From positions 223,816 through 287,815 of the forward strand of contig JABMCL010002230.1 of assembly GCA_018857735.1 (NCBI GenBank): DNA of 64,000 nt, written 5' to 3'. Both the position numbers and the translations under genes were made by a program. The notes under the pieces are model-generated. The model had not been told where the DNA came from. It ran no database searches and worked only from the letters and a program-made list of their open reading frames with translations. Shown here one piece after another: positions 48,562-60,300 of this stretch. The DNA comes from Alviniconcha marisindica. Its lineage: Eukaryota; Mollusca; Gastropoda; Provannidae. Each line of letters opens with the position of its first letter. The first letter of the stretch is position 1.

Positions 48562-49280
48562 TTAACTCATTCAAGACACCACAAAATGGCACGCTTGGCT
48601 CCTGTTGACGCACTGTTTTTGCCCGTTTAAAAAAAATTGTAGTAAATAAACTACTAGGAATAATACAACAAACATATACATTTTTAGAAAGCTTGGAATG
48701 TGTACTTGTCAGATTAATAATCTATAGCATCATATATACCTTTCTCTGTCCCAACAGCAGAGCGGGAACTGTCCAAACACAGTAAAAAAAAAGTTTTATC
48801 CTACTGGTTGCACAGATCCCAATGATGAAAATGAAGATGTTATTATCGCTGTCTCTCGAGTCCGCCTCAAGATCTACTGGCACAAACTCCTCGCCAGAAT
48901 CAACAATGTTCTCTTCAGAACCACTGTCCGAAAAATCTTCTGGATCTGAGCCCTCATTCAGTACTAATTCCACAGTTTCCATCGCCGAGTAACGCATGTT
49001 CACTCTGCACGCCGCCATTTTGAAACGTGCAACTTTCGTCCGTTAGACACACGTGTTACAGACGCCAAAACAGACAAAGGAACACTTGACTGGACTAAGG
49101 GTATTACAGAAAGTGTCCGAAATTGATGCAGTTAGTGTGATATAATTGCCTCCAGTCAACTGGAAAGCCGATAAGACTGTTAAAAATCTTTAATTCTTAC
49201 CGTGTCTAAAGATGCGGATCGTTGTCAAGCGTACTGCTAAGCTCCGCGTCTTAAGACGCAGAAAGCCTTGAAAGAGTTAA
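48562..49280 (-). mobile_element. Internally deleted piggyBac-type element with transposase N-terminal remnant
   Basis: TTAA at 48562-48565 and 49277-49280 flank ends CTCATTCAAG and inverted CTCTTTCAAG. Inside, on the minus strand from 49018, an ATG opens MAACRVNMRYSAMETVELVL, then an acidic SDPEDFSDSGSEENIVDSGE stretch typical of piggyBac transposase N-termini. Coherent sequence stops near 48835; the DDD catalytic core is absent, implying an internal deletion. Confidence 0.7.
48722..49018 (-). pseudogene. Truncated piggyBac transposase N-terminus
   Basis: 98 codons. The first about 61 residues are acidic and Ser/Asp-rich, as in piggyBac-derived proteins; the remainder looks like random read-through to a stop. 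Not expected to be functional. Confidence 0.5.
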
Positions 49281-50660
49281 CTTGGCTTTCGAGAGTAGGC
49301 TAGTGCTCTCGCTGTGCACTGCTGACTCTCCTCCCGTGTTTCTGATTGTGAACATTTGAATTTATTTTGTACTTAAGGTGATCACTCATTTGCTCATTCA
49401 TTTGCTCAGCTGTGCTCTTTGTCCTTTTGACTCTTGCTCTTTGCTGATTTTTTACTTTAAATTGCTTCTGAAAATATGCATCTCCAAAGAGCAATGTGCA
49501 CACTCACACTCGTAGACAGCCCACATACACTCCACGCACACACGCAATACGCATGCATGCACACAAGATCTATGGTATGGACGTCAGACAACATCAGCCA
49601 TGACAATTGATGAGGCACATCAAGACAGCAATGCAATGAATACAGTAAAAAAATAAAAATGTACAGCTAATAAGAATAAAAAGTGATTTTAATGCTGCTC
49701 TGTTTTGACAAGTTTTGGATCAATTTTATCAGTTTTTTGTTTTGTTTTTCTTTTCACACATTTCAGTAGACTGTGATAAACATACATTGTGCTTGTAATA
49801 CCAGCATTTTCATATGAGAAATATATATACATACCATTGTTAACAGTTGCGTTTCTTGATTTGTTTATGAATGTGTGTTCTTGACTGCAGTCAGTTCACT
49901 TTTGAAGGAACTAGCCTTTTCAAAATGTATTCTGTCCAGTGGGTAGAAGAGATCAAATTAGAAGAAGAAAAAAATTGAAGATTTTTAATGCAAGGCACGC
50001 CCCCCCCCCCCCCCCCAAAAAAAACTGTCCTATTTATATCAAATTTAGAACACAAGTTCTCAATCCACTGAATGACCTAAAATGCGTAACATATGCTCAC
50101 ACCGCTTCAGGACAGAGGGCACAGTGTGTGGCAGGCAGGCTGACACATGACATTGTTTCATAATAGATCCAGTATTGCTAATTGTTGCTGAACTTTTGTT
50201 GTTTAAGGTAATGGGCCATTGCTAAAAGAAAGTTTTTATCCTTAATACCAAGCTTTTAATTGGACCTCTTTACACTATGGTTTTACCAATGCAGTCAAAC
50301 ACACACACACACATGTGTGAGGCACCCTCATTCATTGTCAAGGCAAAGTAAAATATTAACTTGGTCAGATTTGTTTTATTTACCACAGCAATGAATCTTT
50401 GTTTTCTAAAAATAAAAAATAAAATAACAGCAACACACTAAAAACAACAAATGAAAATAATTGGAAAAAGCAGCAACAGTGAGTTATTGGATTTTAGTCC
50501 CATCAACTGCACAGGGTCACCTCAGAAAGCAATGGCCAGGAAATAAACACACAGTATTCATATAGCATCCCTCTTGTTTACACACAAATGTTAATCTCTA
50601 CTGAAAAAACAACAACAAAAACAACTCTCACACAAGAATGACTACTAGTGCTGTCATTCT
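49281..50660. other. Intergenic sequence without recognised gene
   Basis: AT-rich. Contains an 18-base C run near 49999-50016 and a short CA tract near 50300. No exon-like frame was recognised. Confidence 0.6.
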
Positions 50661-50670
50661 AAAACAAGAT

Positions 50671-50768
50671 CCAAACACATAAAAGGTTCAAAAGGATGCT
50701 ATTTATTAGGACAAGACAACAACAAAATCCTAATAAATAGCATTCTTTTGAACTTTTTATGTGTTTGG
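50671..50768. repeat. Hairpin with 41-bp arms
   Basis: 50671-50711 (CCAAACACATAAAAGGTTCA through TATTTATTAGGA) is inverted at 50728-50768 with two mismatches and a 16-base loop. One arm-like sequence recurs at 55293-55335. Confidence 0.85.
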
Positions 50769-51396
50769 AACTAATCTTTACTATATGATTACACTTCCAA
50801 ACACTCCAACCATTTGTTTATAGAACACACTAGTCTGTTACTCTGTCCAAAGTGGTCCCCTCCCTCCATGTCGAAGTCGCTACAGGGATTAACTTGTCAT
50901 CAGCTCGTAACACACTAACCCACACAGAAAAAGGTCATATTTTGTGGTTTTCCTTTAACAGAGGGTACATTTCCAGTGCCACTAATAATAGTACTATAGC
51001 CTAATGCTGATTCAGAGAAAACCACAGCTTAATGCTGATTCAAAAAGAACTAATCCATTTGGTAAAATTCTGAGATGGACAAAAGACAGCTGCGTTCAAA
51101 GTCAATGAATTGAATGGATCATTCATGCAAACTACAAAAGGGTGCAGTTTTTTGTTTTTTCTCCTCAGCATCTCAGTGAAATTTGGGTCACCTGCATTCC
51201 TGTTGCTAATTGTATTTGGAAGGGCACAGGGCTTAAACAGTTTAGCTCGATGAAGAAGGTAGGTTGACTCAGAACAATTACATAGCGCCCAAGAAAATGA
51301 TCCCTGTAATTTGAAAACATTCTAATCATCAAAAAGCAACATTAGCTAACTTCACTGAAACCACCAACCGCTAGCTGCTGCCTCAGAACAGAAAGA

Positions 51397-52438
51397 AAGC
51401 TGTACGTTTCTGGAAATATTCCTTTTGCAGACACACAAAAAGAGAGCTGTATGTTTCTTGAAATATTCCTTTTTCAGACAAGCAGAAAGAAAGCTAAGCT
51501 TCTTGAGATATTCCTCTTTTTCAGACAAGCAGAAAGCTATGTTTCTGGAGATATTCCTTTTTCAGACAAGCAGAAAGCTATGTTTCTTGAGATATTCCTT
51601 TTTCAGACAAGCAGAAAGCTATGTTTCTGGAGATATTCCTTTTTCAGACACAAAAAGAAAGCTGTATGTTTCTTGAAATATTCCTTTTTCAGACAAGCAG
51701 AAAGAAAGCTAAGCTTCTTGAGATATTCCTCTTTTTCAGACAAGCAGAAAGCTATGTTTCTGGAGATATTCCTTTTTCAGACAAGCAGAAAGCTATGTTT
51801 CTGGAGATATTCCTTTTTCAGACAAGCAGAAAGAAAGCTATGTTTCTTGAGATATTCCTCTTTTACAGACAAGCAGAAAGAAAGCTAAGCTTCTTGAGAT
51901 ATTCCTCTTTTTCAGACAAGCAGAAAGAAAGCTAAGCTTCTTGAGATATTCCTCTTTTACAGACAAGCAGAAAGAAAGCTATGTTTCTTGAGATATTCCT
52001 CTTTTACAGAAAAGCAGAAAGAAAGCTATGTTTCTTGAGATATTCCTCTTTTACAGACAAGCAGAAAGAAAGCTAAGCTTCTTGAGATATTCCTCTTTTT
52101 CAGACAAGCAGAAAGAAAGCTAAGCTTCTTGAGATATTCCTCTTTTACAGACAAGCAGAAAGAAAGCTAAGCTTCTTGAGATATTCCTCTTTTACAGACA
52201 AGCAGAAAGAAAGCTATGTTTCTTGAGATATTCCTCTTTTACAGACAAGCAGAAAGAAAGCTAAGCTTCTTGAGATATTCCTCTTTTACAGACAAGCAGA
52301 AAGCTAAGCTTCTTGAGATATTCCTCTTTTTCAGACAAGCAGAAAGAAAGCTAAACTTCTTGAGATATTCCTCTTTAAAGTCTTTTACAGACAAGCAGAA
52401 AGAAAGCTGAGCTTCTTGAAATATTCCTTTTTCAAACA
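51397..52438. repeat. Tandem array, 47-bp unit, about 22 copies
   Basis: The unit is AGACAAGCAGAAAGAAAGCT, AAGCTTCTTGAGATATTCCT, CTTTTAC. Short variants lack one AAAG. Confidence 0.95.
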
Positions 52439-53035
52439 TTGCAACAGCAGAATTTGCTACAGTCATTAACATATTTCACCTCAAACATTTATTCACTGAA
52501 AGCAAATTTAACCAACTGTTGCAAGACATTTTGCTCGAAAACAGACAATTTACTCCATATATTCATTGATAACAATGATTGTCAGACATTATGCCTAAAA
52601 TTTCAAAGACAGTTCCATCAGGTGATAACCCCGGTTGTCACAAGTCGTGTTTAAAAACAACAAAGGTAATGACAATCATTATCTACCCCATCATATGTCT
52701 TTGAAAAGAAATATTGCATTAAACAGTTATAACACATTAAATATGATTTTAAAAGGTTAACTACATCTATTCATAACATCAACTGTCAGACACTGCATGA
52801 ACACAAAGAAAACCTGTTTCAGGCATTGTACATATATTCTAAATAAGATAATAATTGCATGCACGATTATAGCAGTTGCCGAACATAAAAATTCCACAAA
52901 ATGCAGAAGAAAGTTTACTACATTTATTTACAACATTGGCTGTCGGCGACAGTGCATTCCACGTCTACATATGTTTCACAGCACTAAGTGAATTGCATTC
53001 AGTGATAACACCAGTTATTAGATTACACCACCTGC

Positions 53036-53258
53036 TTAACCCCTTCACTGCCCCAGCCTGTAAAATTTCCAGGCTGAAAGATGAACAGACACGCCTTCAA
53101 ACAGTATATATTCCGGTCCTATAACACATCTACTTTCAATGCTACGCGTTTTGATGGATATCCTTTCACATGCCAGTGCGAAAAAGAGGACAAAAAGGCT
53201 TCAAATTTCGCGCTTTATTGGAAATTTTTAAGTGACATCATGGCAGTGAAGGGGTTAA
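53036..53258. mobile_element. piggyBac-type MITE, copy 2
   Basis: TTAA at 53036-53039 and 53255-53258. Perfect terminal inverted repeat CCCCTTCACTGCC. 215 bp between the TTAA sites. Interior similar to the copy at 30411. Confidence 0.88.
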
Positions 53259-53406
53259 AAGGGCAAAGCGAACTACACTAGATGTCAGACACTGTGCTTA
53301 GAAGGGCAGAGTGAGCTGCATTCATTGACAACACCAGCTCTTGGACATTGTGCTTAGAAAGGCATTGATAACACCAGTTCAATGCTTAGAAGGTACAGTG
53401 AACTAC

Positions 53407-53960
53407 ATAATAATAATAATAATGGTTACTTAGAACGCCTAACCTACACAGCCACAGGCCCCAAGCGCTTACATGCTGTTTAAATGTACATGTATGATTT
53501 CAAGATTCAATACATACACCACACACACACCCACACACACACACACTTGTATCTCAGGGCAATGGGACCCCCCTCCCCAAAAGGGTTTTGATAAGAGAAA
53601 GGTTTTCAAGGAAGACTTGAAAGAACTACATTCATTGATAGCACCAGTCACCAGACACTGTGCCTAGAAAGGCAGAGTGAACTACATTCATTAATAACAC
53701 CAACTGTCGGACATGGCACTTGGAAAGGCATTGACAACACCAGTTGTCAGACACTGCTTAGAAGGTAAAGTAAACTATGTCATAATAATCACGGGTATTT
53801 AGAGCACCTAACCTGCACAGGCCCTAAGCGTTTACACACTCTTTAAATGTACATGTACGTTTTCAAGATTCAATACATACAACACCCACACACTCGTATC
53901 TCTGGGCAATGGGACACAAGAAAGGGTTTTTGAAAAGAAAGGTTTACAAGGAAGATATGA
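53407..53960. mobile_element. SINE-like element, two copies
   Basis: AATAATAATGGTTACTTAGA ... CAGGCCCCAAGCGCTTACAT ... GGGCAATGGGAC ... AAGGAAGACTTGAAAGAACT at 53407-53640 recurs with changes at 53780-53970. Related to the segments at 780 and 11660. Confidence 0.6.
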
Positions 53961-56309
53961 AAGAACTACATTCAATGATAACCCCAATCATCAGGCACTG
54001 TGCTTAGAAAGGCAAATTGAACTACATTCATTGATAACGCCAATCATCAGGCATTGTGCTTAGAAAGGCAAATTGAACTACATTCATTGATAACGCCAAT
54101 CATCAGGCACTGTGCTTAGAAAGGCAAATTGAACTACATTCATTGATAACGCCAATCATCAGACACTGTGCTTAGAAAGGCAAATTGAACTACATTCATT
54201 GATAACACCAATCATCAGGCATTGTGCTTAGAAAGGCAAATTGAACTACATTCATTGATAACACCAGTCATCAGGCACTGTGCTTAGAAAGGCCAAGTGA
54301 ACTACATTCATTGATAACACCAGTCATCAGGCATTGTGCTTAGAAAGGCCAAGTGAACTACATTCATTGATAACACCAGTCATCAGACATTGTGCTTAGA
54401 AAGGCCAAGTGAACTACATTCATTGATAACACCAGTCATCAGGCACTGTGCTTAGAAAGGCCAAGTGAACTTCATTCATTGATAACACCAATCATCAGGC
54501 ACTGTGCTTAGAAAGGCCAAGTGAACTACATTCATTGATAACACCAGTCATCAAGTGCTGCATTTACAAACGCAGTAAGTAAGTAAGTTGGTGCTTTACA
54601 CCCAGTCAACCGGTACGGTTACACCAGGGCGATTTACAAACACAATGGCTAATACAAACACAATGGCTAATACAAACACAATGGCTAATACATTCATAGT
54701 GGCAGAAACCAGTTACCAAATCTTTTTTAGAGGGGTCAGTCAGATCTATCTATCCATTGTCACAATGGCTGAAAACAAAAGGTTATGTTCTACATTCATT
54801 CAAAATGTTCCACTTCCAGTCATCAGATATTATGGTTAAGACAGAGTTGGCTGCAGTCATTCATGATTCCTAACGCCAGTTCTCAGTCACTGCTTCAAAG
54901 CACACAAAAAACTGCGTTCCATGTTATCTTCATTTTCATTTCACTTCATACATTGTAAATATCAAATTATACCAAATATAGTAAAATTAACTACATACCA
55001 GTTCTCAAAAAAAAATCTTAAAATCTTTGAGTACACAAGGTTATTGACATCCACTGATGACACCAGCTGTCAGATACTATGCTTGAGGACACTGACAAGG
55101 CAAAGTCAACATTCACTGCAAACATATGTTGCTACAAAATGTGCTTGGAAAAAAGAGAAGATAACATTTGATCATAACATCAGCTGTGAAACAGTGTGTT
55201 TTAAAACACAAACAAAAACATTGTTTTGTTCTTAGACACTGTAAGTGTAAATATAGTAAATACTACAATAACGAAATTTACCTTAATTAATCTAGATCCA
55301 AACGCATAAAAAAGGTTAAAAAGGATACTGTTTATTACGACAAAACACAGCATAAAATTGTTCAGGGTAGGCCCCTTTTTCAAACTAAAAAACAACATTT
55401 AAATAACAGTTAAAAAGTGAAAAATGAGATGTAGGACACTTATCCACTTTAGCTTCAGCTGTTTGGTTCTGTTGTTGTTGAGTACTTATTGTTTAAAAAA
55501 CACACACCAAAAACCGATTCTTTTTGTTTTTATATTATATATATATATAATCAACAACACATACTTCCAAATAATAATAATGAGAATGAGATTGTTGTAG
55601 TGCCTAAACTGCAATGGGCACAACATGCTTCACGATGACCAAGTACATGACAGAGCAAAAATCATAAATACAATCAGAAAGGGAAGGGGGGGGGGGGGAT
55701 GCATTCCATAAAAATACAACTGAAAATTAACTACATTCTTTGATAACACCTGCTGTCAAACACAAAGTTAAACTACACTTTGTGATGTCAGACACTGGCT
55801 GAAAATAAGAAAGTTATCTGATTTACTGGTAATGTGATATTACCAGATGTCAGACATGTTTCGAAACACAAAACTTTCTACAACAGCACTGTCAGACACT
55901 ACACATTACTGCTGACCACACCACTTGTCTGACATTATGTTTAAAATCACAAAAACTATGTTTCTTTATACATTCAACTTTCAAACATTTTGAGCAGCGT
56001 AAAAGCAAAAATAAAGTACATTCATTTATGCACCAGTTTCAAACACTGATTCCATTAAAACACAATCAAGGTCACTTATATCCATATTTAATGCTAGTTG
56101 TTCGTTACGTATCATGTTTGAAAACACAAAGTTAACTAATCAGGTTCACTGAGAAATTTCCATTATTAATATTATTACACTCTTTGTTAGGTTTTTAGAC
56201 ACTATGTTTATAAATGCTAACTTAAGCCACATTCACATCTGCATTGTCAGACACTATGTACAAAGACACAAACAAAACTGCTGCTTTGAATCTCAGCTAG
56301 TGCTTCCAT

Positions 56310-56570
56310 TCACACAGCATCACTCTGGCCTACTTGTCTTCATCTTCCCATTCATGCAGTATCACTCTCTGTCATCACACAGTTCTTCATCTTTCCATTC
56401 ACACAGTATCATTCTCTGTCATCACACAGTCCTTCATCTTCCAATTCACACAGTATCACTCTCTGTCATCACACAGTCCTTCATCTTCCCATTCACACAG
56501 TATCACTCTCTGTCATCACACAGTCCTTCATCTTCCCATTCACACCGTTTCACTCTCTGTCACGGTGTTG
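56310..56570. repeat. Tandem array, 47-bp unit, about five copies
   Basis: CCCATTCACACAGTATCACT, CTCTGTCATCACACAGTCCT, TCATCTT. Confidence 0.92.
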
Positions 56571-56689
56571 AATCATTAGAGAATGAAAGATTACCAGCGC
56601 AACATATCACCTGAAAGAAACCCTTCAGAAATTATCCTATTCACTGCTGTCATTTAGTCTGTGTCTTCATCTGCCTCAGTTTTATGTTG

Positions 56690-57027
56690 ATCATAGTCTG
56701 GGTCAGTATCATGCTGACCATAGTCTGGGTCAGTATCATGCTGACCATAGTCTGGGTCAGTATCAACTATCATGCTGACCATAGTCTGGGTCAGTATCAT
56801 GCTGACCATAGTCTGGGTCAGTATCAACTATCATGCTGACCATAGTCTGGGTCAGTATCATGCTGACCATAGTCTGGGTCAGTATCATGCTGACCATAGT
56901 CTGGGTCAGTATCATGCTGACCATAGTCTGGGTCAGTATCAACTATCATGCTGACCATAGTCTGGGTCAGTATCATGCTGACCATAGTCTGGGTCAGTAT
57001 CATGCTGACCATAGTCTGGGTCAGTGA
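56690..57027 (-). repeat. 27-bp minisatellite from the acidic tail of the SOCS-box gene
   Basis: About 12 copies of CATGCTGACCATAGTCTGGG, TCAGTAT (minus strand: repeats of DTDPDYGQH). Some copies carry an extra CAACTAT, 7 bp, which shifts frame. One diverged unit is present in the intact gene at 57466-57491. Confidence 0.9.
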
Positions 57028-57226
57028 GATCAGAAAACATCAGGTACTTCCTCATCTCCTGCCCCAGAGGCAGCAGGCTGCATCTCCGACTGTGACGCTG
57101 ACGGCGGACAGTGACGCAGCGTGCGATCACCAGGCGACACGAGGACTTCGGGCTGCGAGGTGTGCTGCACACCTTCCTCAGGTAACGAGCTGACGCTGTT
57201 ACAGACTCTGTGACTCGTTTCTTCAA
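56939..57226 (-). pseudogene. Duplicate of the SOCS-box terminus
   Basis: Reads ARYLRKVCSTPRSPKSSCRL, VIARCVTVRRQRHSRR, LPLGQEMRKYLMFSDL, then the DPDYGQHDT repeats and a stop. About 120 bp are nearly identical to the C-terminal SOCS-box region of the gene at 57392-61733, offset about 450 bp. It lacks everything upstream. The minus strand has CTGTAACAG before it, so an alternative last exon is conceivable; a dead fragment is more likely. Confidence 0.7.
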
Positions 57227-57390
57227 AGGCTATTTGGATGTACCATAATCTCTGTGAATATACTGCAGTTAATTATGGAAGGTATTGTGTAGAAAATGTG
57301 CACTATACTCGGAAGAGATCGCTGGCAGTTGTGTGCGCAGCTTGAACAACTCATGTTAAGAAAAATACTCTTCTTCAGTAAAAGACAAAT

Positions 57391-57396
57391 TTTATT
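57391..57396 (-). terminator. AATAAA polyadenylation hexamer overlapping the stop codon
   Basis: The minus strand reads GCAGAATAAAATT. The stop TAA is the middle of AATAAA. If used, the 3' UTR would be about 20 nt. Confidence 0.45.
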
Positions 57397-60300
57397 CTGC
57401 AGAAAAATAATCTTCACCATTTTCATCACTGTTGTCATCTGTGTTCTCTTCGTCACCTTCAGTTTCATGCTGACCATAGTGTGGGTCAGTGAGGTCCGAG
57501 AACATCACGTAGTTCCTCATCTCCTCTGTCAGCGGGAGCTGTGCATACGTGGCGTCTCTGTGACGCTGACGGCGGACAGTGACGCAGCGTGAGATCACCA
57601 GGCGACACGAGGACTTCAGGCTGCGAGGTGTGCTGCACACCTTCCTCAGGTAATCAGCTGCCGCTTTTACTGCCGCGGTGGCTCCTTCCGCAGAGCAATA
57701 CTTCTGTCTCCGATAGTCATGTCCGAGAACATATAGATCCTCGGTGAAGAAAGTTTTGTTTCTATAATATGTACTCCCAGTCCCAGGAGACCTGTCTGTC
57801 AGGAATGGGCGCAGCTTGAACGACTCTTTGTAGGAACACAACCCTGATTCATACAGCATCCGCGCCACAGCGGGCAAGCCACACCACACGGCCAGTTTCA
57901 CTGGGTACAACCGTGTTTCACATTCAGCATCCGTCCCGATTCCATCAAACATTCTTCTCATTCTTCGGGTCGAGGGTTTCTCAATCTTAGTGACATGTGG
58001 ATGGTACGCACAGAAGCCCTGTTTGATGCACTCTGCCACCATCTTCTGAGGACACTCTTTGCACAGCACTGCGTATGACAATGCTGAGTGTCCTCTCTTC
58101 GTCACAGCTTGAGGGTCAACTCCCCTGGCCACCAGGTAGTACAAGGCGCTGGGACGGCCAGACAAACACACCGCGTGGAGAGCTGTCTCCCCTTCTCTAT
58201 TCACTCCCTTCCACTGGTCAGGACACCACATCAACGTGTGCTCGATGATCTCCCCCTGGCATGCGGTAATCAACATCTGGAGTGGCGTTTCCCCGTGACG
58301 GGTATCCAGTTGATGGATGTCACCATGGTACTGAATCAGCAACTTCACAGTGTCCCACTGTTCTGCTCTTATCGCCATGTGAAGCACAGACTCACCCCCA
58401 AAGTGCGACAGAGAAGGATAAGCACCCCTCTTTGTTAACGCCTTCACTGCCTCCCAGTCGTCCTTCTGGGCCGCCCTGTGCATCGGTGTGCGGCCCTCAG
58501 CGTCCTTCATGTCGATGTCAGCGTGGTGAAGTTGGCAGTGGTCCACCACATCCCACAGGTGCTGCTCAGCGGCTTCGGGCAGAACGGTGTCACGGTGCTT
58601 GATTCCGGTGATGTCCTTTACTTCTATCAGAGGTTTGATCGCCTGCAAGCCTTCACGGCTCAATGCCTCTTGGAATAATTCCTTCCGTTCTTCCACAGAC
58701 AGCCGGTCGCCGTGCATGGTGATGACGCATTGCCACACTACAGTCCCCTGCCTCCTCTCCATGGCACGCTGCATCACCTGTCGTCTCACGGCATCGTCCA
58801 CCTCGTAGATCATCACCCTGGCCACCAGCGTCCACTGGTCCATGTCCATCAGCTCTTGCAGAGCAGTCAGACGCAGCTCCACGCTCACACCCTGCTCTAA
58901 CAGCACCATGCAAACCCCCCACTGCCGCTGTTTAACCATTCTGGTGAACAGCGAGTCTCGCTGGGCATCGCCTATCCCAAGTTTTATCAGCTGCCTCACC
59001 ACGTGCCAGACGCCATTGGCCACTGCTGCCTTCAGAGCCAGGTGGATGTGATGTACGACTGGCGTTCGTTGGAGACTGAACAGAACAACACTCCAGTCGC
59101 CTTGTTTCGCTGCTCTCTTCAGTGTCTTCAGGGCCGTTCTTCTGGCATTCAAATCACTTTCAAGTACTCCAAGCTCAGAAGCTCTTTGTTGACGTTTCAA
59201 AGCATCGTCCTTGTCGTATGCTGCTTTTCGTGATTTATCTCCAGTTAGTAATTCTTTGACGTCGGTGACGTCACCTCCCCGCTCAAACAGTTGAAGAACT
59301 GTGTCCCAGTCCGCGTGTTTGGCCAGCCGGTAGTGCACACACATCAGCTCGCTCTGCGTCAGTCCGTAGTCAGCCAGCAGCAGGAAGACGTCCCACTGCT
59401 TCTCTTGGAACGCCTCTTCCAGTGCCCAGCCACGCTGGTCGTCATACAGTGAGTGGTCTGCCCACCGCTTGACGGCGCTCCACTGTCTCTGCTCCACAGC
59501 TGCCTGGAACAACTGCCGCCGAACTTGCTCCCACACGTGAGACAGGCAGGCGTGACTGATGACGTCCCACCTCTTGTGACGTAGCAGGACTCTGAGGGCC
59601 ACGCTTTGTACGTCAGGAACAACAGGGACGGTGGCCAGAATGACCAGGATGCCTTCCGTGCTGGCTGTCCACTTTCGTGTGTAGCAATATTTAATGAGAG
59701 ACTTAATGAAATGCACCGCAAAAAAAGGGTGTTTTCTATCGCACTTAGTCACGGTTTCACTGAACTCTGCACAAAGCGAGTGTATACATGTTTCTAATTT
59801 GCGTATGTCGGAGTCTGTGTCGTCTGAACCTGGTGTGGAACTGCGGATATGAAGGCTGATTTCGCTGTGTAATTTCTCAATTAATTCGGATGGATCAGTA
59901 GTTGATATGTACTCTTTTTTCAATGCCTGTGTAGTGCACCATGCTTCAAATACACTCTCCAAAACTGAGTCAGTGAGTACCCCACACAGTTCATCAGACA
60001 ACCCATCAAGATGCTGCGACGGGTTCAACCAACGACGTTCAAGACACCGTGCAATCTGACACATTTTACAGAGATCCCTCACGCCATACCAAGGATTCCT
60101 GACCATGTTCCAAAACGCCACATCGTCAGGTTCTGTGTTGTCCTCAACAACGGCCCACCGGTACAGTGTTTCACTGACAACTGCACACAACAACGTTGCT
60201 GCATCTTCCCACATATCCCGTATTATCAGTTTTGTCAGGAAGTAGTTAGCACCATCATAAATAAACTGCGGTATGCTGCCCTGTGTGATGTATGGCTGTA

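Larger units (their letters stand above)
52440..56180. repeat. Long degenerate 56-bp satellite with a homogeneous core
   Basis: Core at 53960-54560: CATTCATTGATAACACCAGT, CATCAGGCACTGTGCTTAGA, AAGGCAAATTGAACTA, about 11 near-identical copies. Outward on both sides recognisable but increasingly diverged copies (GATAACACC, TGTCAGACACT, AAACACAAA) continue to about 52.44 and 56.18 kb. A MITE, a two-copy dispersed element and microsatellites interrupt them. Confidence 0.8.

Noticed and set aside
51397..52438. Repeat with regular 47-bp spacing, considered as a CRISPR or coding repeat
   Set aside because: No spacers, frames broken by unit length changes.
58088..59233. Plus-strand frames of 60-116 codons
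   Set aside because: Shadows of the SOCS-box gene on the opposite strand.
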